A stretch of DNA of 64,000 nucleotides from Kryptolebias marmoratus (lineage: Eukaryota > Chordata > Actinopteri > Cyprinodontiformes > Rivulidae). The notes below the pieces were generated by a model that was not told the DNA's origin, searched no databases, and worked only from the letters and a program-made list of their open reading frames with translations. The stretch is from the NCBI RefSeq assembly GCF_001649575.2, contig NC_051450.1, forward strand, positions 9,611,727-9,675,726. The letters run 5' to 3'. A program made the translations under genes and the position numbers. Positions 36,290-47,479 of this stretch are shown piece after piece (the stretch's first letter is position 1; every line of letters starts with the position of its first letter).

Positions 36290-37200
36290 CAAAATTCTTA
36301 CAAGGTGTGTTCAAGTTCAGAGTGTTCGGAATAAGTCTCAGCTAATATCAGACTAATTTTTAGCTCAATATCTCAAAAAATCACTGAGTTACAACTATTC
36401 TTGTTGGATAAGGTTAATTAGCTGTGTCAGCCATCCTAAATTGGCTTACCTCAAAATAATATTCTGTTTTAGATGTTCAGCTTGTGATTACGTTCTGAGA
36501 GCTTCACTAAAATTTGTCCAGTGGTTCATGAGATACTTCGCTAACAGGCAGACATTGTTGACACTAACAGTTAATGCCAAAGTTTTAGGCAAAAATGTTG
36601 TGCAAAGTGTAGAGCTCAGAGTATTTGTTGTAATTGACTCACAGCTACTATCTCACAAGAGTTTAGCTAAATATTTCTAAAACTGACTAAGTGAAAGTCA
36701 TTTTTGCTTTGGTTAAGTTTGATTAGCTGTGGTGGCCATCTTGAAAGAGAATGACTCCAAAAATTAATCAGCTGTACATGTACATTAAGTAATTACCTTC
36801 TGAGCGTTTCATTAACACCCATCCAGTAGTTTATGATATATTTTGCAGACAGACAGACATGGTTAAGATCAACAAAGAATGCCAATGTTTTAAGCAAAAA
36901 TATTGCACAATGTGTAATGCTCAGATTATGTGTTGGGTATGAAGCCCCACCAAATTTTACTTCAGTAACTGTAAAATTGGCTGACTCATAATTGTTTTTT
37001 TTCTGTTGTTTAAGGTCCTTTAGCTGTAAGGTCCTTTGTCCTTTATCTTCAGTTGTAGATGTACATCTACCAATTACTGGCTAAAATGCAGTGTTCCGTA
37101 AGATATTTTACTAACACTACAGGCACAAACACAGGCAAAATATGATTGCTATTCCACATTTGGCAGTAGCCGGTAGGAGTAAAACTTGGCACTATTTTAC
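36290..37200 (+). repeat. Three AB-family units in tandem
   Basis: Units at about 36290-36560, 36560-36860 and 36860-37200, each carrying 'agtgt…gctcagagtatttgttg'-like, 'gccatc', 'gtacat' and 'aacaggcagaca'-like blocks in the same order and orientation. Confidence 0.75.
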
Positions 37201-37204
37201 CAAC

Positions 37205-37990
37205 TTTTTTAGTCTGATGGGTTCTTTTTTTTTTTTTTCTTTTCTTTTCCAAACACAATGTTCTGCAAATGTCACATTAATAAAAAAAAGACAGATAAAA
37301 ACAAACAAAAATGTGTTGACAGATTTAGCTGTGTCTGATTTGTCTCTTAGCCTTTAAAGAGACAATTATTAAACACAGCGCCAGTCATTTGACAGATTAA
37401 ATCATCATTTTTGTTTTTAGCTTTTATTTCATTGAATTCTTCTTGAGTTGAAAAAAAAACAAAGGATTAAACTATCCAAATAGTGTGATATGAGTTTTTT
37501 TTTTTGTTAAGTCATTGCAGTAAAAGGGTCAGAAACATTTATTTCCAATGCATGCTTGAGAACAGTGTGACTGGATGACAGCAGTTGCCTGAGCAGCAGT
37601 GGTGCTCCACAGCTGCCTTGGGGCAACAGTGCTGTATCATTTCATCTCAGTAGCTGCCTGTCTTTCACGGCTTCAGAAAAACATCAGCTGTGTTTTGACT
37701 CTGGATATTTGTATCTGTCAAAACTTCTGACGTTAAACACAAGACGAAAGATAGCTTAGTGCTGGGTTAGACATACTGGAAATTTAAAAGGTAAAAACAA
37801 AACAAACAAACAAAAAAAATCCAGTTATTGTTTTGATGTTTTTAGTCAGTTTGCAGTAAAATTAAATATATTAAGAGTGAGTTAATCTTAAAAAATGATA
37901 CGTTGAGTATTATATATCACATCTTTTTTTGTATATGTAAAGGTTGCCTCACTAGTTGTCTTCTAATTATCACCTGCCACTTAAAAGCAA
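37205..37990. other. Non-coding stretch
   Basis: Homopolymer runs only. Confidence 0.4.
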
Positions 37991-37994
37991 TAGG

Positions 37995-38300
37995 TGAGCA
38001 AATTTTTTTTGTCCATGTCTGGGTGTTTGTGTGACATATTTTAATCAATGTATTCAATAAAGGTATGGCTGCAACTGGTTAACTTGTGAAGTCAACCCAG
38101 TTCCACATGGCCACAACAGCTAACCAAACACAAAAATAGCTAAAACTCAGTTTTACAGATATTCAGCTAAGATTTGAGCTGAGAGTTAACACCAGCACAT
38201 ACTCTGAGTGTGAGATTTTGCATAAAGTTATTTTCAATGTTTGACCAGAATGGCAGCCAATGTGTACTCCTTCAAGGAATGCAAAGGTTTTTATTTTAAT
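37995..38300 (-). repeat. AB-family repeat, reverse strand
   Basis: 'gtccatgtctgggtgtttgt', 'acaacagctaaccaaacaca', 'aaaatagctaaaactcag' and 'acatactctgagtgtgaga' in reverse family order. Confidence 0.7.
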
Positions 38301-38304
38301 TTCT

Positions 38305-39900
38305 TAGTGTGAGACACCCTCTCTCTTGCATATATGCCTCAAAGTTAAAACCTAAAAATAGAGATGTGATTCTTATTTTATGCAAAATACAAAAAAAAGA
38401 GAAAAGAAATTGATATTTCCAACCTTTTTTTCAGTTGTGACAAGTTTGTCTAGTTTGCTTATATTACTAGACTCAGCTCTTGTGCAGTCACCTGTCAGAA
38501 TCTTCTCACTATAATGCACTTAATATAACTCAATCTACAGTATTAGCCAAAGGTACAAGCATACCTAGGCATGTCTTTTGAACGTGCAGGTTGTACTCCT
38601 GTTTACCAGCTTTCTTTTAGTGTTTTCACCCCCATAGTGGAGGTTTTTCAAGTGCATTCACAGTATGTTTTAGAGTGGAATTTAAACAGACTCCAATAAT
38701 TTTCCCAGCACCAGTTCACTTTCAGAGTCTACTGATTTCTTATAGCCTCTGTGAGTAGCAGTGGCTGTTTAGCTATCAAATATTAAAGTCACTGGAACTT
38801 GAATACTCCCACCCAAACATCATGTTTTACAAGTGCAAGGCTGATGTGGCAATGGAGAGTAGCACAACAAGAGCACAAAGTTGAGATTTAATTTTAACAG
38901 ACGGTAAACCCTTAAAAGAAGTTTAAGCATCATGAACTCTGTGTTAGTGGGCAGAGAGCCAGACCCATTCAACAGAGGTGCAGCCATCCTGCCTCTCCTT
39001 GTAATGAATTCTGCTGCTATGTTAGCACTGAAAACATTGCAGGCAGCAGTGGTAATCACTCCATGTTTTAAAGGAGCCTAAAACTGTACTTTCGATTCAG
39101 TTTTCTCAAAACCTAGCAAAACCCCCCCTCCAAAGTCTTTTTCTCACGTACACTTCCTCGTTTTGCAGGCGTTGCACTTTACAAAGCATCAAAGCACATT
39201 TATCACAGAAATGGTCTTGGCAACAAGAGTTGTTTCCATTTGTCACCATTAAAAGATTGTGTGTTGGCCCACTGTCGTAGTGATGCAATAAAACCAAAGA
39301 AAAACAATAGAGGTATTCTTTAAAAGTTTAAGGCTATGGATAAAAAAGTTGTGCCACCATTCAACAATGTTGTAATCTATTACAATCTGATTAGTTATGA
39401 CTGAAACTTTTTAATGTTGTATTTTTTTATCATTATTTTGCTTTTATTCAAGACAACTCTACCAGCAGCCTTAACTCAAGCAAATACCAGATGAATTTTC
39501 CTATAAACTCTGGATAGTAAATAACTTTATAATTAAATATTATTAGGTTTTAAGTAACCAATATAGATTTTTATTTCTTGTAATTAAATAATGGGACTTT
39601 TAATGGTAGATTTAGTGGTTTAGTATATTTCATCATATTCCTGTTGTGACTGCACACAGTATTCGGGTCTTGCCCGCAGGGAAACATAATTTGTCCGAAA
39701 CAATCTTTCTATCTCATTTGTTGTTCTTTCTAAAAATATCATTGCAAACACAACACTGTGTATAGAAATGTATACATTCACACAAAAAACATTTAAAAAA
39801 TGACCTAAAACACTGTAGCAACTTTGCCAGGCCTGTGTGTAGCCCCGTAGCATTATCACAAAAATATACCAAAAACTGTAAATAGTGCGGAGAAGCACAT
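38305..39900. other. AT-rich non-coding stretch
   Basis: Nothing recognised. Confidence 0.4.
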
Positions 39901-39903
39901 GCG

Positions 39904-39904
<1 letters not shown>

Positions 39905-39942
<38 letters not shown>
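39905..39942. repeat. (TA)19 microsatellite
   Basis: Abuts the 3' end of the reverse-strand retrotransposon at 39943. Confidence 0.98.
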
Positions 39943-39947
<5 letters not shown>

Positions 39948-40560
39948 TCCCTTCTCACCCTCCGCGGGTGGTCTTTGTTTCATCCTCTGAGCTCGGGTCC
40001 TCTACCAGAGGCCTGGGAGCTTGAGGGTNNNNNNNNNNNNNNNNNNNNNNNNNNNNNNNNNNNNNNNNNNNNNNNNNNNNNNNNNNNNNNNNNNNNNNNN
40101 NNNNNNNNNNNNNNNNNNNNNNNNNNNNNNNNNNNNNNNNNNNNNNNNNNNNNNNNNNNNNNNNNNNNNNNNNNNNNNNNNNNNNNNNNNNNNNNNNNNN
40201 NNNNNNNNNNNNNNNNNNNNNNNNNNNNNNNNNNNNNNNNNNNNNNNNNNNNNNNNNNNNNNNNNNNNNNNNNNNNNNNNNNNNNNNNNNNNNNNNNNNN
40301 NNNNNNNNNNNNNNNNNNNNNNNNNNNNNNNNNNNNNNNNNNNNNNNNNNNNNNNNNNNNNNNNNNNNNNNNNNNNNNNNNNNNNNNNNNGTCCATATTC
40401 TGCACAGATGTTTCTGTACACTATGACAGCCACTTGGTTATGACGTTCCATGTATGCTTTCCCTGCCAGCATCTTGCACCCTGCTGTTATGTGCTGGACT
40501 GTCTCAGGGGCCTCCTTGCACAACCTACACCTTGGGTCAGAGAGGTTATATATAACACAG
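39943..40560 (-). mobile_element. Non-LTR retrotransposon copy spanning an assembly gap
   Basis: On the reverse strand, 40391-40523 reads CKEAPETVQHITAGCKMLAG and on to HNQVAVIVYRNICAEYG. After the gap, 39949-40028 reads TLKLPGLW, a stop and the 3'UTR ('gagctcagaggatgaaacaa'). It is the same family as 1736-2040 and 28977-29218, and here both sides of the gap belong to one element. The Cys/His-containing block is upstream of the endonuclease region in such ORFs. Confidence 0.75.
40029..40390. other. Assembly gap (362 N)
   Basis: Run of N inside the retrotransposon copy. The missing part should be the endonuclease region. Confidence 1.
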
Positions 40561-42355
40561 ACCTCAGAAAGGTCAAAACTAAATAGTGGAGTCTAAAATG
40601 AAGGTATTTCAGAAGCAAACAACCTGATTTTCCTCCCTATTCATTGCTTTGGTAACCTACATACAAAGCATGATTTGATTATTGTGTTTGATTGGCCAGC
40701 TGTGTTGCTGTTCCCATTTTCATTACTTTGCTCCCACCTACACTTTTCTGTTCCCAGTCTTTTTCTAGGGGTGAGGGTGGGGGTTTCAGTGCTATTACTG
40801 TCTCCTTCTGTCTCAGTCATGTAAAAACATTGTCCTCGCTGTGATCGACCTGGATAGCACGCCTTAGTACAGATAATATTTACTCATTTGTCAGACCTGC
40901 AGGTCAACTAGGTAATTGGTCTTAAACATCATAACAACTCTGAGTACGAAAGAGACAATTGCGCGACTATTAAAGTCACATTTTGAAAATGTGATTTGTG
41001 CATTTAAACAGAGGCATTGTGTCTTTTTCCAGTCCAGTGTTTTTCTTTTTATTATTGCTGATTAGTAAACTACCTCAGTAAGCTCTGTGACGAAGAATGT
41101 TGCTACTAATATGTAGTTCATGCAAATGAATTCTAATCATCTACTATAAATGAGGAAGTTGCTAGGGCAAGATGATCTGATCATCTTATGTCATTTTTTA
41201 CAAATATACCATTCTATAAATGTTATTAATACTTTGGCATAGCCACTACTGATGCTAGAAAATAGCTCTAAAAATAGCTTTATGTTAAAAATGTGATCAA
41301 TTATTCTAAACAACACTCTCAAAGTAAAACTTATTGTAATAAAATAGGTCTATTGTTGGTTTTAAACACTTCATAATAATTATTTTCAACAATCTTTTTA
41401 ATGAATCATTCAGAATTAAGTCGAGAGTAGAGTTTCATTGGAATACCACAGTAGTCAGATACCAGATTTCATTCCAGCAGGAAGATGTTTTATTAGACTA
41501 TCAAAAAAAAGTAAATGTCAACAAGAAATTAAAAGGAAGTAAAGAAATATCTACCATTAGTAAGCCAACTTTACAAAACCTCTAGTTAAACCAGATTCTC
41601 ATACAACATAACTATCCCTGGGAGAAAAGAAAAAGTTCATATTGCTAAAATATTAGCAAATTTTCTGAATACTCTGAGAAACTATTGCATATGTATTAAC
41701 ATATCAACTTTTAGTTATGAAATGCCAAAAGTTTTAATAGTTTGCACAAAATGACCTAGAAGGCATTTCAATTTTTACATCATACTCAGCTCAATTCTTT
41801 AGAAAAGGAAAGGCTTTAGCTGCATGATGATTTCAATGTTTTTGGAGCTATTTATGGCTTAAATAGCAAGTTCCTTGTAAACTAATGTTTAGCTATAACG
41901 TAAACATGAGAAAGCAAACTAGCACATATTTGTATCACAAATCATTTTTGAATCAAAAGTAGGTGGGTTTCTAACCCTGTTAAAACAACTTCCTCTATGT
42001 CTCTGAATAAATGCTGGTGCCCAGTGCAAACCAATGAGGTTGTTAAAATGAAAAAAAAAAAAAAACATCTCTGCTCGCTTATTAGAAAATAAAAAAGAGC
42101 ATAGAAACCAAAAAGGGAAGAGAAATTAAAAAAAAAAAAAGATTCCACATGACTCATTTCTCCTCTTCATTCCAGGAGTCAATGCCTGCTTTTTTGTTTG
42201 TCATGTTTATGGCAGCCTTGACAACTAATAACTTTCTGTGGGAGTTTCTTGTGGGTGGTAATCTGCACCAGCAGATCGGCTGGCCATATGTTCTTTGATT
42301 ATTGAAGGTGATGTGTGAGAGCACTGTCAGCCTACTGCACTGTGCTATCTGAAGT
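40561..42355. other. AT-rich non-coding stretch
   Basis: Nothing recognised. Confidence 0.4.
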
Positions 42356-42359
42356 AGAA

Positions 42360-42980
42360 ACACAGGTCAAGGCTCACAACCGAAGCTCGACATATGCTAA
42401 TGAACTCATCTCATAAAATATGCATCGAGCCCTCCCAGGACCGAACAGTGGCAGAGGCGTGATTTTGCAGGAATTATGAGAACAGTCATTTTCCATTATG
42501 TCGAAGCTAAATGAGCAGTGACCTGCGGGAGAAGCCTGTCTGACCCATGTCAACGCAGTTCCTGCCAATTTCATATGGAGAACTTTGCAGATCAGTTTTG
42601 ACTTTAAAGGTACTGCGGTGACAGAGAATAAATGGATCTGGTTACTCAAGATAACCTTGCTGGAGTAATCTTCCTCTGAAGCCAATGTTCCAAGTCTGTA
42701 TAATTAATCAAAGACAATGATGTCAATGAGGGCTCCATTTATGAAATCAGAGGCATGCTGTCTTCCATTACTGTACAGCTTCTAAGTGCATTAGGAGGGA
42801 GAGAGAAACAATAAACCAGGTGTTAGAACCATTAGCTTCATTCTTCCCAACAAATTGTGATCCCCTTCTTGTTTTCAGCACAGTTGAATGTCTTGTAACA
42901 AGGCCAAAGTTGAATGCTCTGGTGCTGACAAGGCAGTCAACATTGTAAACAAAGTGTGAACAGGAGAAGTCTTTTGCTCA
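42360..42980. other. Candidate conserved non-coding element
   Basis: Repeat-free, complex sequence about 3 kb upstream of the cadherin exon. It has a compact cluster near 42697-42735: TAATTAAT homeodomain core, ATCAAAG (TCF-like) and ACAATG (SOX-like). Motif roles are inference. Confidence 0.35.
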
Positions 42981-42989
42981 ATAATGAAT

Positions 42990-44230
42990 GAAGTTTTGAT
43001 AAATGGCTCTCAACAAATTTATTATCTTTAATGGGATAGCCTGTGTAACCAATACATATTCACTTACAAAATTTTTAATTTTCCTAAAATGTTGCTCTTT
43101 TACTAGTACTGATAAATAAAGCTAAAAACCATGCATATACTGTAAACAAAAAACAAAAAAATAACAAAAGAAAAAACTTGTTTTGCATCTGTTGGTGGAA
43201 GGTTTAAGTTTGAAAAATGCTATTTACTGGTTTAAACTAATTCAATAAAAAAAAAATTAAAAAAAAAATCAACTTTAATTCTAAAGTTGAAGATTTTTTT
43301 GCTTCCCATCCAAGGAGCTTTCTCAATTCAAAACTGGAAAGTGTGGAGCTCCAAGTTTTAAGCTGCATGAGATGTTTCATTGTGCAAGCTTGATTCACAT
43401 GCAGATTCCCCTACCGATGGAGAGTCATTAAGGTATTTGTTTGCCTGTCTCACAATAGAGATGCTTTGGTCACATGCATGAAGGTGTGAGAAAAAATGAC
43501 TGGGTATTAGGCTTAATGCTCCATTCTGAATTTTAGAATGCTAAAATCTAAGACTTCCTCCTCTGTTAAAGTTGTTTTTTTTTTCTCATTTGACATAAAT
43601 GATTTGTTCACCCCCTCTCTCAAACCACGTGTCTTCTCTGTCCAAAATATGGACAGATATTTAAGTCACAGTCTCATCTTCAATTGTCACAGCCCAGTGA
43701 GATTCTACCTTAAGGAATAGCATATTTGTCTTGGTTTCCCATGTATGACTAGCAAACATACATTAAATACATGTTTGTCAAACACCCGGCTACAGATGTA
43801 AATTCAATCTTCTGTTGCCATTAAATGTCAAGCAGCAATCCTCACTGGAGTAATGTCGCAGAGAATAAAAAAGCATGTCTTATGTAAACATCACTACAAG
43901 GATGATCTTTTATTGGGGTATGCAAGGAGATTTATTTGGATGGGGATATAACTAATTTATATTTAATCAACTGATTGTTTTGGGTTTCTTTTTTTGGCTC
44001 GATCATGACTCTATCCAGAATATACTTTATTTATAATGTATATGGATTAGAATATAACTCAACCTGGTGAAAGTCAATTTTAGATTTTTTTAATTGCATT
44101 GTAAACCTCTAATTTAAGGGAGCGAGTAACTTGCTGAGCAGAGAACTTTTAGTCAAGGTGATTGTTAACTCCTAAACTGGAAAGCAAGGCTCTGAGCAAC
44201 TTCAATTCTGGAATCTACTAAAACAAATAA
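42990..44230. other. Non-coding stretch
   Basis: A short match, 'gtcacagcccagtgagattc' near 43687, resembles 14074-14093 next to the 115-bp duplicate. Otherwise nothing recognised. Confidence 0.4.
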
Positions 44231-44231
44231 A

Positions 44232-44236
<5 letters not shown>

Positions 44237-44306
<70 letters not shown>
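44237..44306. repeat. (TA)35 microsatellite
   Basis: 70 uninterrupted bases, the longest pure TA tract in the window. Confidence 0.98.
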
Positions 44307-44309
<3 letters not shown>

Positions 44310-44649
44310 AGAGAGAGCGATGTTTAATGGATGCCAGGCTGTAAGACCTTCTATGATAAGAATAATCAAGTATGCCTTATCATATGACCACAGGCCACAG
44401 ATTAAAGCTGACAACTAATAATCATTTGTACAATACTTTTCCACAACAAAAGATTTTGACAGACGAAATTTGCAGTGAGTGAACCTGGCTTAAGAAAATG
44501 GTCAACATAAAGCAACATGTTGCATACAGTACACATTTATTTGATTCCAAAACTTATTTGATTCAAAACCTTTATCTTTAGATGATAGACTACAAACATT
44601 GTGGGAACACCAACTTTTCACTTGTTTTTTTTTATTTTATTTTAAAGTA

Positions 44650-45090
44650 GTTAATTGCTTCTTTTTTTATCAGCAGCTTTCTGATGATCAAATATCCTGC
44701 AACAAGCTTTGCAAAGTAAAGCATGACACTCATCAGAACCCTTTCATTAAAGTGTCATTAAAAGTACAGACTTTCAACCTTTATGGGTACGGAAATGCAG
44801 TAACGTTGACAGCTTTGTGGCACAATGTGTGGTGGCCTGTAATTGACAGCAAAAATAAAGTCACAGTTTTCACTGTAGGGACAAGTATTCTGGCTAATTA
44901 GAGCTTGTATGCACGAGAACTGCCTGGTGTAGAAGTAATCTATCATGAGGTGCATAATTACAGCGCTTACTTTTATGCTTGAGAGTGAAAGCACTATAAT
45001 TTATCATTGAGTAGTTAAAAACTAATGCAGGTAAGCAGCAGGGGAAAAGAATATAGGCTGCCAAGTGCCACCAGGACATTGGTATTTATG
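44650..45090. other. Candidate conserved block just upstream of the cdh12 exon
   Basis: Repeat-free and complex, 200-640 bases before the splice acceptor. Could hold splicing or transcriptional control sites. Confidence 0.25.
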
Positions 45091-45287
45091 AAAAGAAAGC
45101 TATTAACGATTGGTATTTATGAAAAAAGTTATTAACACTGTATATAAAGATCATGAATGACATGAGACCGCCCTAGACTGCCTCTAATCTTTGTGTTAAT
45201 AAGGTATTATTAATCATACAAGTAATATAAAAATTATTGAGGTATTTTGTTTGTTTTTTAAATATATGTTTGTTTTCTTTCTTTCAG

Positions 45288-45465
45288 GGAATGAGCTCCA
45301 GAGATCTCAGAGTGTAGTCCTGGGAATCTACTTTTGGGTTTGCCACACCCAACACTGCTCTACACCTCACTTATTCCAACAATACATCAGCATCAGTTGT
45401 TTCACTATAGCTGAGACCTCTCATCAACTACTTCAACTTGAGGACCGGAACGTCACAAATTGCCA
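45288..45465 (+). other. cdh12: 5'UTR part of the cdh12 exon, with splice acceptor
   Basis: A T-rich tract (about 45266-45285) ending in CAG at 45285-45287 is a good 3' splice site, so the exon should start at 45288. The 178 bases before the ATG contain in-frame and out-of-frame stops and no coding signal. An acceptor here implies at least one upstream non-coding exon. It could lie in this window or beyond it, and I could not identify it. Confidence 0.75.
45291..45317 (+). promoter_or_regulatory. Short upstream ORF in the cdh12 5'UTR
   Basis: An ATG three bases into the exon opens an eight-codon frame (MSSRDLRV) closed by TAG at 45315-45317, 148 bases before the main ATG. It is the only ATG I see in the 5'UTR. 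Its position suggests it could lower or tune translation initiation at the weak main start. That role is inference; the reading frame is seen. Confidence 0.4.
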
Positions 45466-45714
45466 ATGCTTACAAGGAACTGCCTGCTGCTGTTCCTGTG
45501 GATTCTTGTCAACGAGGGTTCGGTCTTTTCTCTGCGTCTACCTTCATCCCCACTGGGACGGAGCAGGACGGGGAGAGAGCACGCCAAGAGCTCGGTGGGC
45601 TCGACGAGGAAGAATGGGGCGTCTGGATTTCAGCGCGTCAAGAGAGGCTGGGTGTGGAACCAGTTTTTTGTACTGGAGGAGTACATGGGGTCAGACCCGC
45701 AATACGTGGGCAAG
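45466..45714 (+). CDS. cdh12: Cadherin-12-like type II classical cadherin, first coding exon (partial)
   Basis: Codes for the first 83 residues of a calcium-dependent cell-cell adhesion protein of the plasma membrane; cadherin-12 is known mainly from neural tissue. Seen: residues 1-22 form a signal peptide (MLTRNC, then a Leu/Phe/Trp-rich core); residues 23-60 are a short Ser/Arg/Lys-rich pro-region ending in the furin site RVKR (57-60); the mature protein starts [13 protein letters not shown], with Trp at mature positions 2 and 4. This Trp pair is the strand-swap adhesion motif of type II cadherins. The exon stops after DPQYVGK, with the donor directly after a Lys codon (phase 0), a familiar boundary in this family. 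The ATG has a weak context (C at -3, C at +4), but the MLTRNC start and the [10 protein letters not shown] junction match what I recall of vertebrate cadherin-12. Cadherin-18, -20 and -7 share [12 protein letters not shown] but have other leaders. The remaining ectodomain, membrane and cytoplasmic exons are outside the window. Type II cadherin is near certain; the paralogue is likely. Confidence 0.9.
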
Positions 45715-45720
45715 GTAAAA
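45715..45720 (+). other. cdh12: Splice donor after the first cdh12 coding exon
   Basis: AAG|GTAAAA is a good vertebrate 5' splice site, placed exactly where the cadherin homology (…QYVGK) ends. Reading past it quickly loses cadherin similarity. Confidence 0.85.
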
Positions 45721-46189
45721 AGCTCTGTTTTTCAGCAATTTACGATGTGGCAGAAGTCATAAATTACATACTAAGAAGCTTGGGAGGAATTGAATTGCTG
45801 GTAAATGGAGGCAGCAACAGAAGGTGGAAAGGATTTATTAAATTAACTGGAACAGAAAAGAACCCTAATGTAGAAAAACTTTAAAACTGCATTGTTTCAG
45901 CAAGCCAGCATACAAAACACATTTGTTAGCACCTTAACTGCTAACAAAGCAAAATAAAACTATAAAACATTTATGTACGGAATGGATGTACAAATGAATC
46001 TAGTACCCTAAATGCACTTCCTGCAATGCATGATTTTGTTTCTTTTTTTTTTGCCTTTAAAGTTCGACCACTTAACACTAATAATGCTCCATTTGTGAAA
46101 TTGTCTCTATGTTTTTTCAGTGGTTTGTGCTTCAACCTTTAAATGTAAGACTAGTCATATGTGTGTGGCATTGAAGCTGTGTGTGAATC

Positions 46190-47260
46190 CATGACCTGAT
46201 AAGAATAAATTTAAATTATGGTCCTTGCAAAGCTTTTAGAACATCATAGTTATGAGCCAGGGAGGGTGCTGACGGCAATAAAAAGACAAGAGAGACCCAC
46301 TAGCCTGAACAATATTGAGCCTGAGATGTATAAACACATCCCATCAGACTTGCTTTTCTTCGTCCCTTCTCAAACCTTGCTCGTCTCTCTTTAGTAGGAT
46401 TTCTTATTCACTGCTGTGGCTTAGGACATCCATAAGCAAACTCTGTGGGGGTTTAAGGCTAAAGTTGTAATTTGGCAGTCCTAGCTTACATAGGATAATA
46501 GTAAGACTGACTTATCTGCCCCAGTGCCACTGCAATCAGCCCTGACATGCTGCGCTGTTTGTGGAAGTCTCTGAGGCTAAAGCAAGGAGAGGGAGCCTGA
46601 TGTCTGTTGCACTTCTAAGTCCCTTAATCCTGAACCGCTGCAGTGCTTCAAAATAATTGACTGATTCTTCCACATATGAAAAGCATTTGAAGATTCTCAG
46701 ATTTTTGTTGGGACCTTTTAAAGGAAGAGGATTTTGCTGTTATAACTGTTGCTACGACATAAAAAGTTCAAACTGAATGCCTGAACACAAAAGAGGAAGG
46801 GTGCATGTGAAAAACCTTTCAAGGACTCATTAACCATCATCACGGTTTTGATAATGGTGCATAAATGAACTGTAATAGATATTGAGTCAGCAGTGGACGC
46901 TTGATTAATACCACATCAATACCTTCTTGTGGTAATGTTTTCAGTCTAGAGTATGAACATGACTTCCAATCAGTGACCTGCGTGGTACTGGTCCAACAGT
47001 GGCTCATTAGCTTTGCTTTCTTTAAAGTGGCAGAAGTGCCGTCCTGCCACTTCTGTGGTGTATAACAATGTAAGAGAAAGATTGTGACAAACAACACTAA
47101 TGCTAGGGAAATTCAGACGGCAGCATTAAATGACAGCATCATCTGTTGACCTATGAGCTTGGCAACACGTTAACAATTACGTATGCTGAAAGTATTACTC
47201 TTTGACCTGTTTTCAGCCAAATATCCACATGTGGCTGTCATGATCTAAGTGACATGAATG
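46190..47260. other. Candidate conserved intronic block
   Basis: About 1 kb free of repeats and homopolymers, starting 480 bases after the donor, with more even composition than the surrounding intron. Confidence 0.3.
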
Positions 47261-47479
47261 TTACAGGCATACTGTTTTACATGCTATGAATGTACTAAAG
47301 CATCCTGTTCGTACTTTGTTATTATATTAAGCATGTTTATATTTTACAGCACTTAGCCTGCAGAGAATAGCTCCAGAAGAGATGGATGTAAAATGTGGGG
47401 CAAGAGAACAGGAGAATTACATGGAGCCAAGATCCCGCTGGCTGGAAGTCAAAGAAGGGATTCAGCTGCGCTGAGCTTT

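Larger units (their letters stand above)
1..45287 (+). other. Upstream or 5' intronic DNA of cdh12, no coding gene recognised
   Basis: All open frames over 60 codons seen here are low-complexity, repeat-derived or lack recognisable protein features. Given the splice acceptor at 45287, at least the right-hand part should be 5' intron. Where transcription starts cannot be told from the sequence. Confidence 0.6.

Noticed and set aside
39885..40586. Long frames across the N run
   Set aside because: They exist only because N is translated as unknown residues. The real content is a reverse-strand retrotransposon.
45251..45884. Two longer overlapping frames through the cadherin exon
   Set aside because: They are out-of-frame shadows. 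Only the frame from 45466 gives signal peptide, furin site and GWVWNQFF.
47350..47475. Open frame after an acceptor-like TTTTACAG, ending EGIQLR-stop, as a possible exon of cdh12
   Set aside because: No cadherin similarity, no donor, and a stop in the middle of where EC1 should continue. More likely conserved or random intron.
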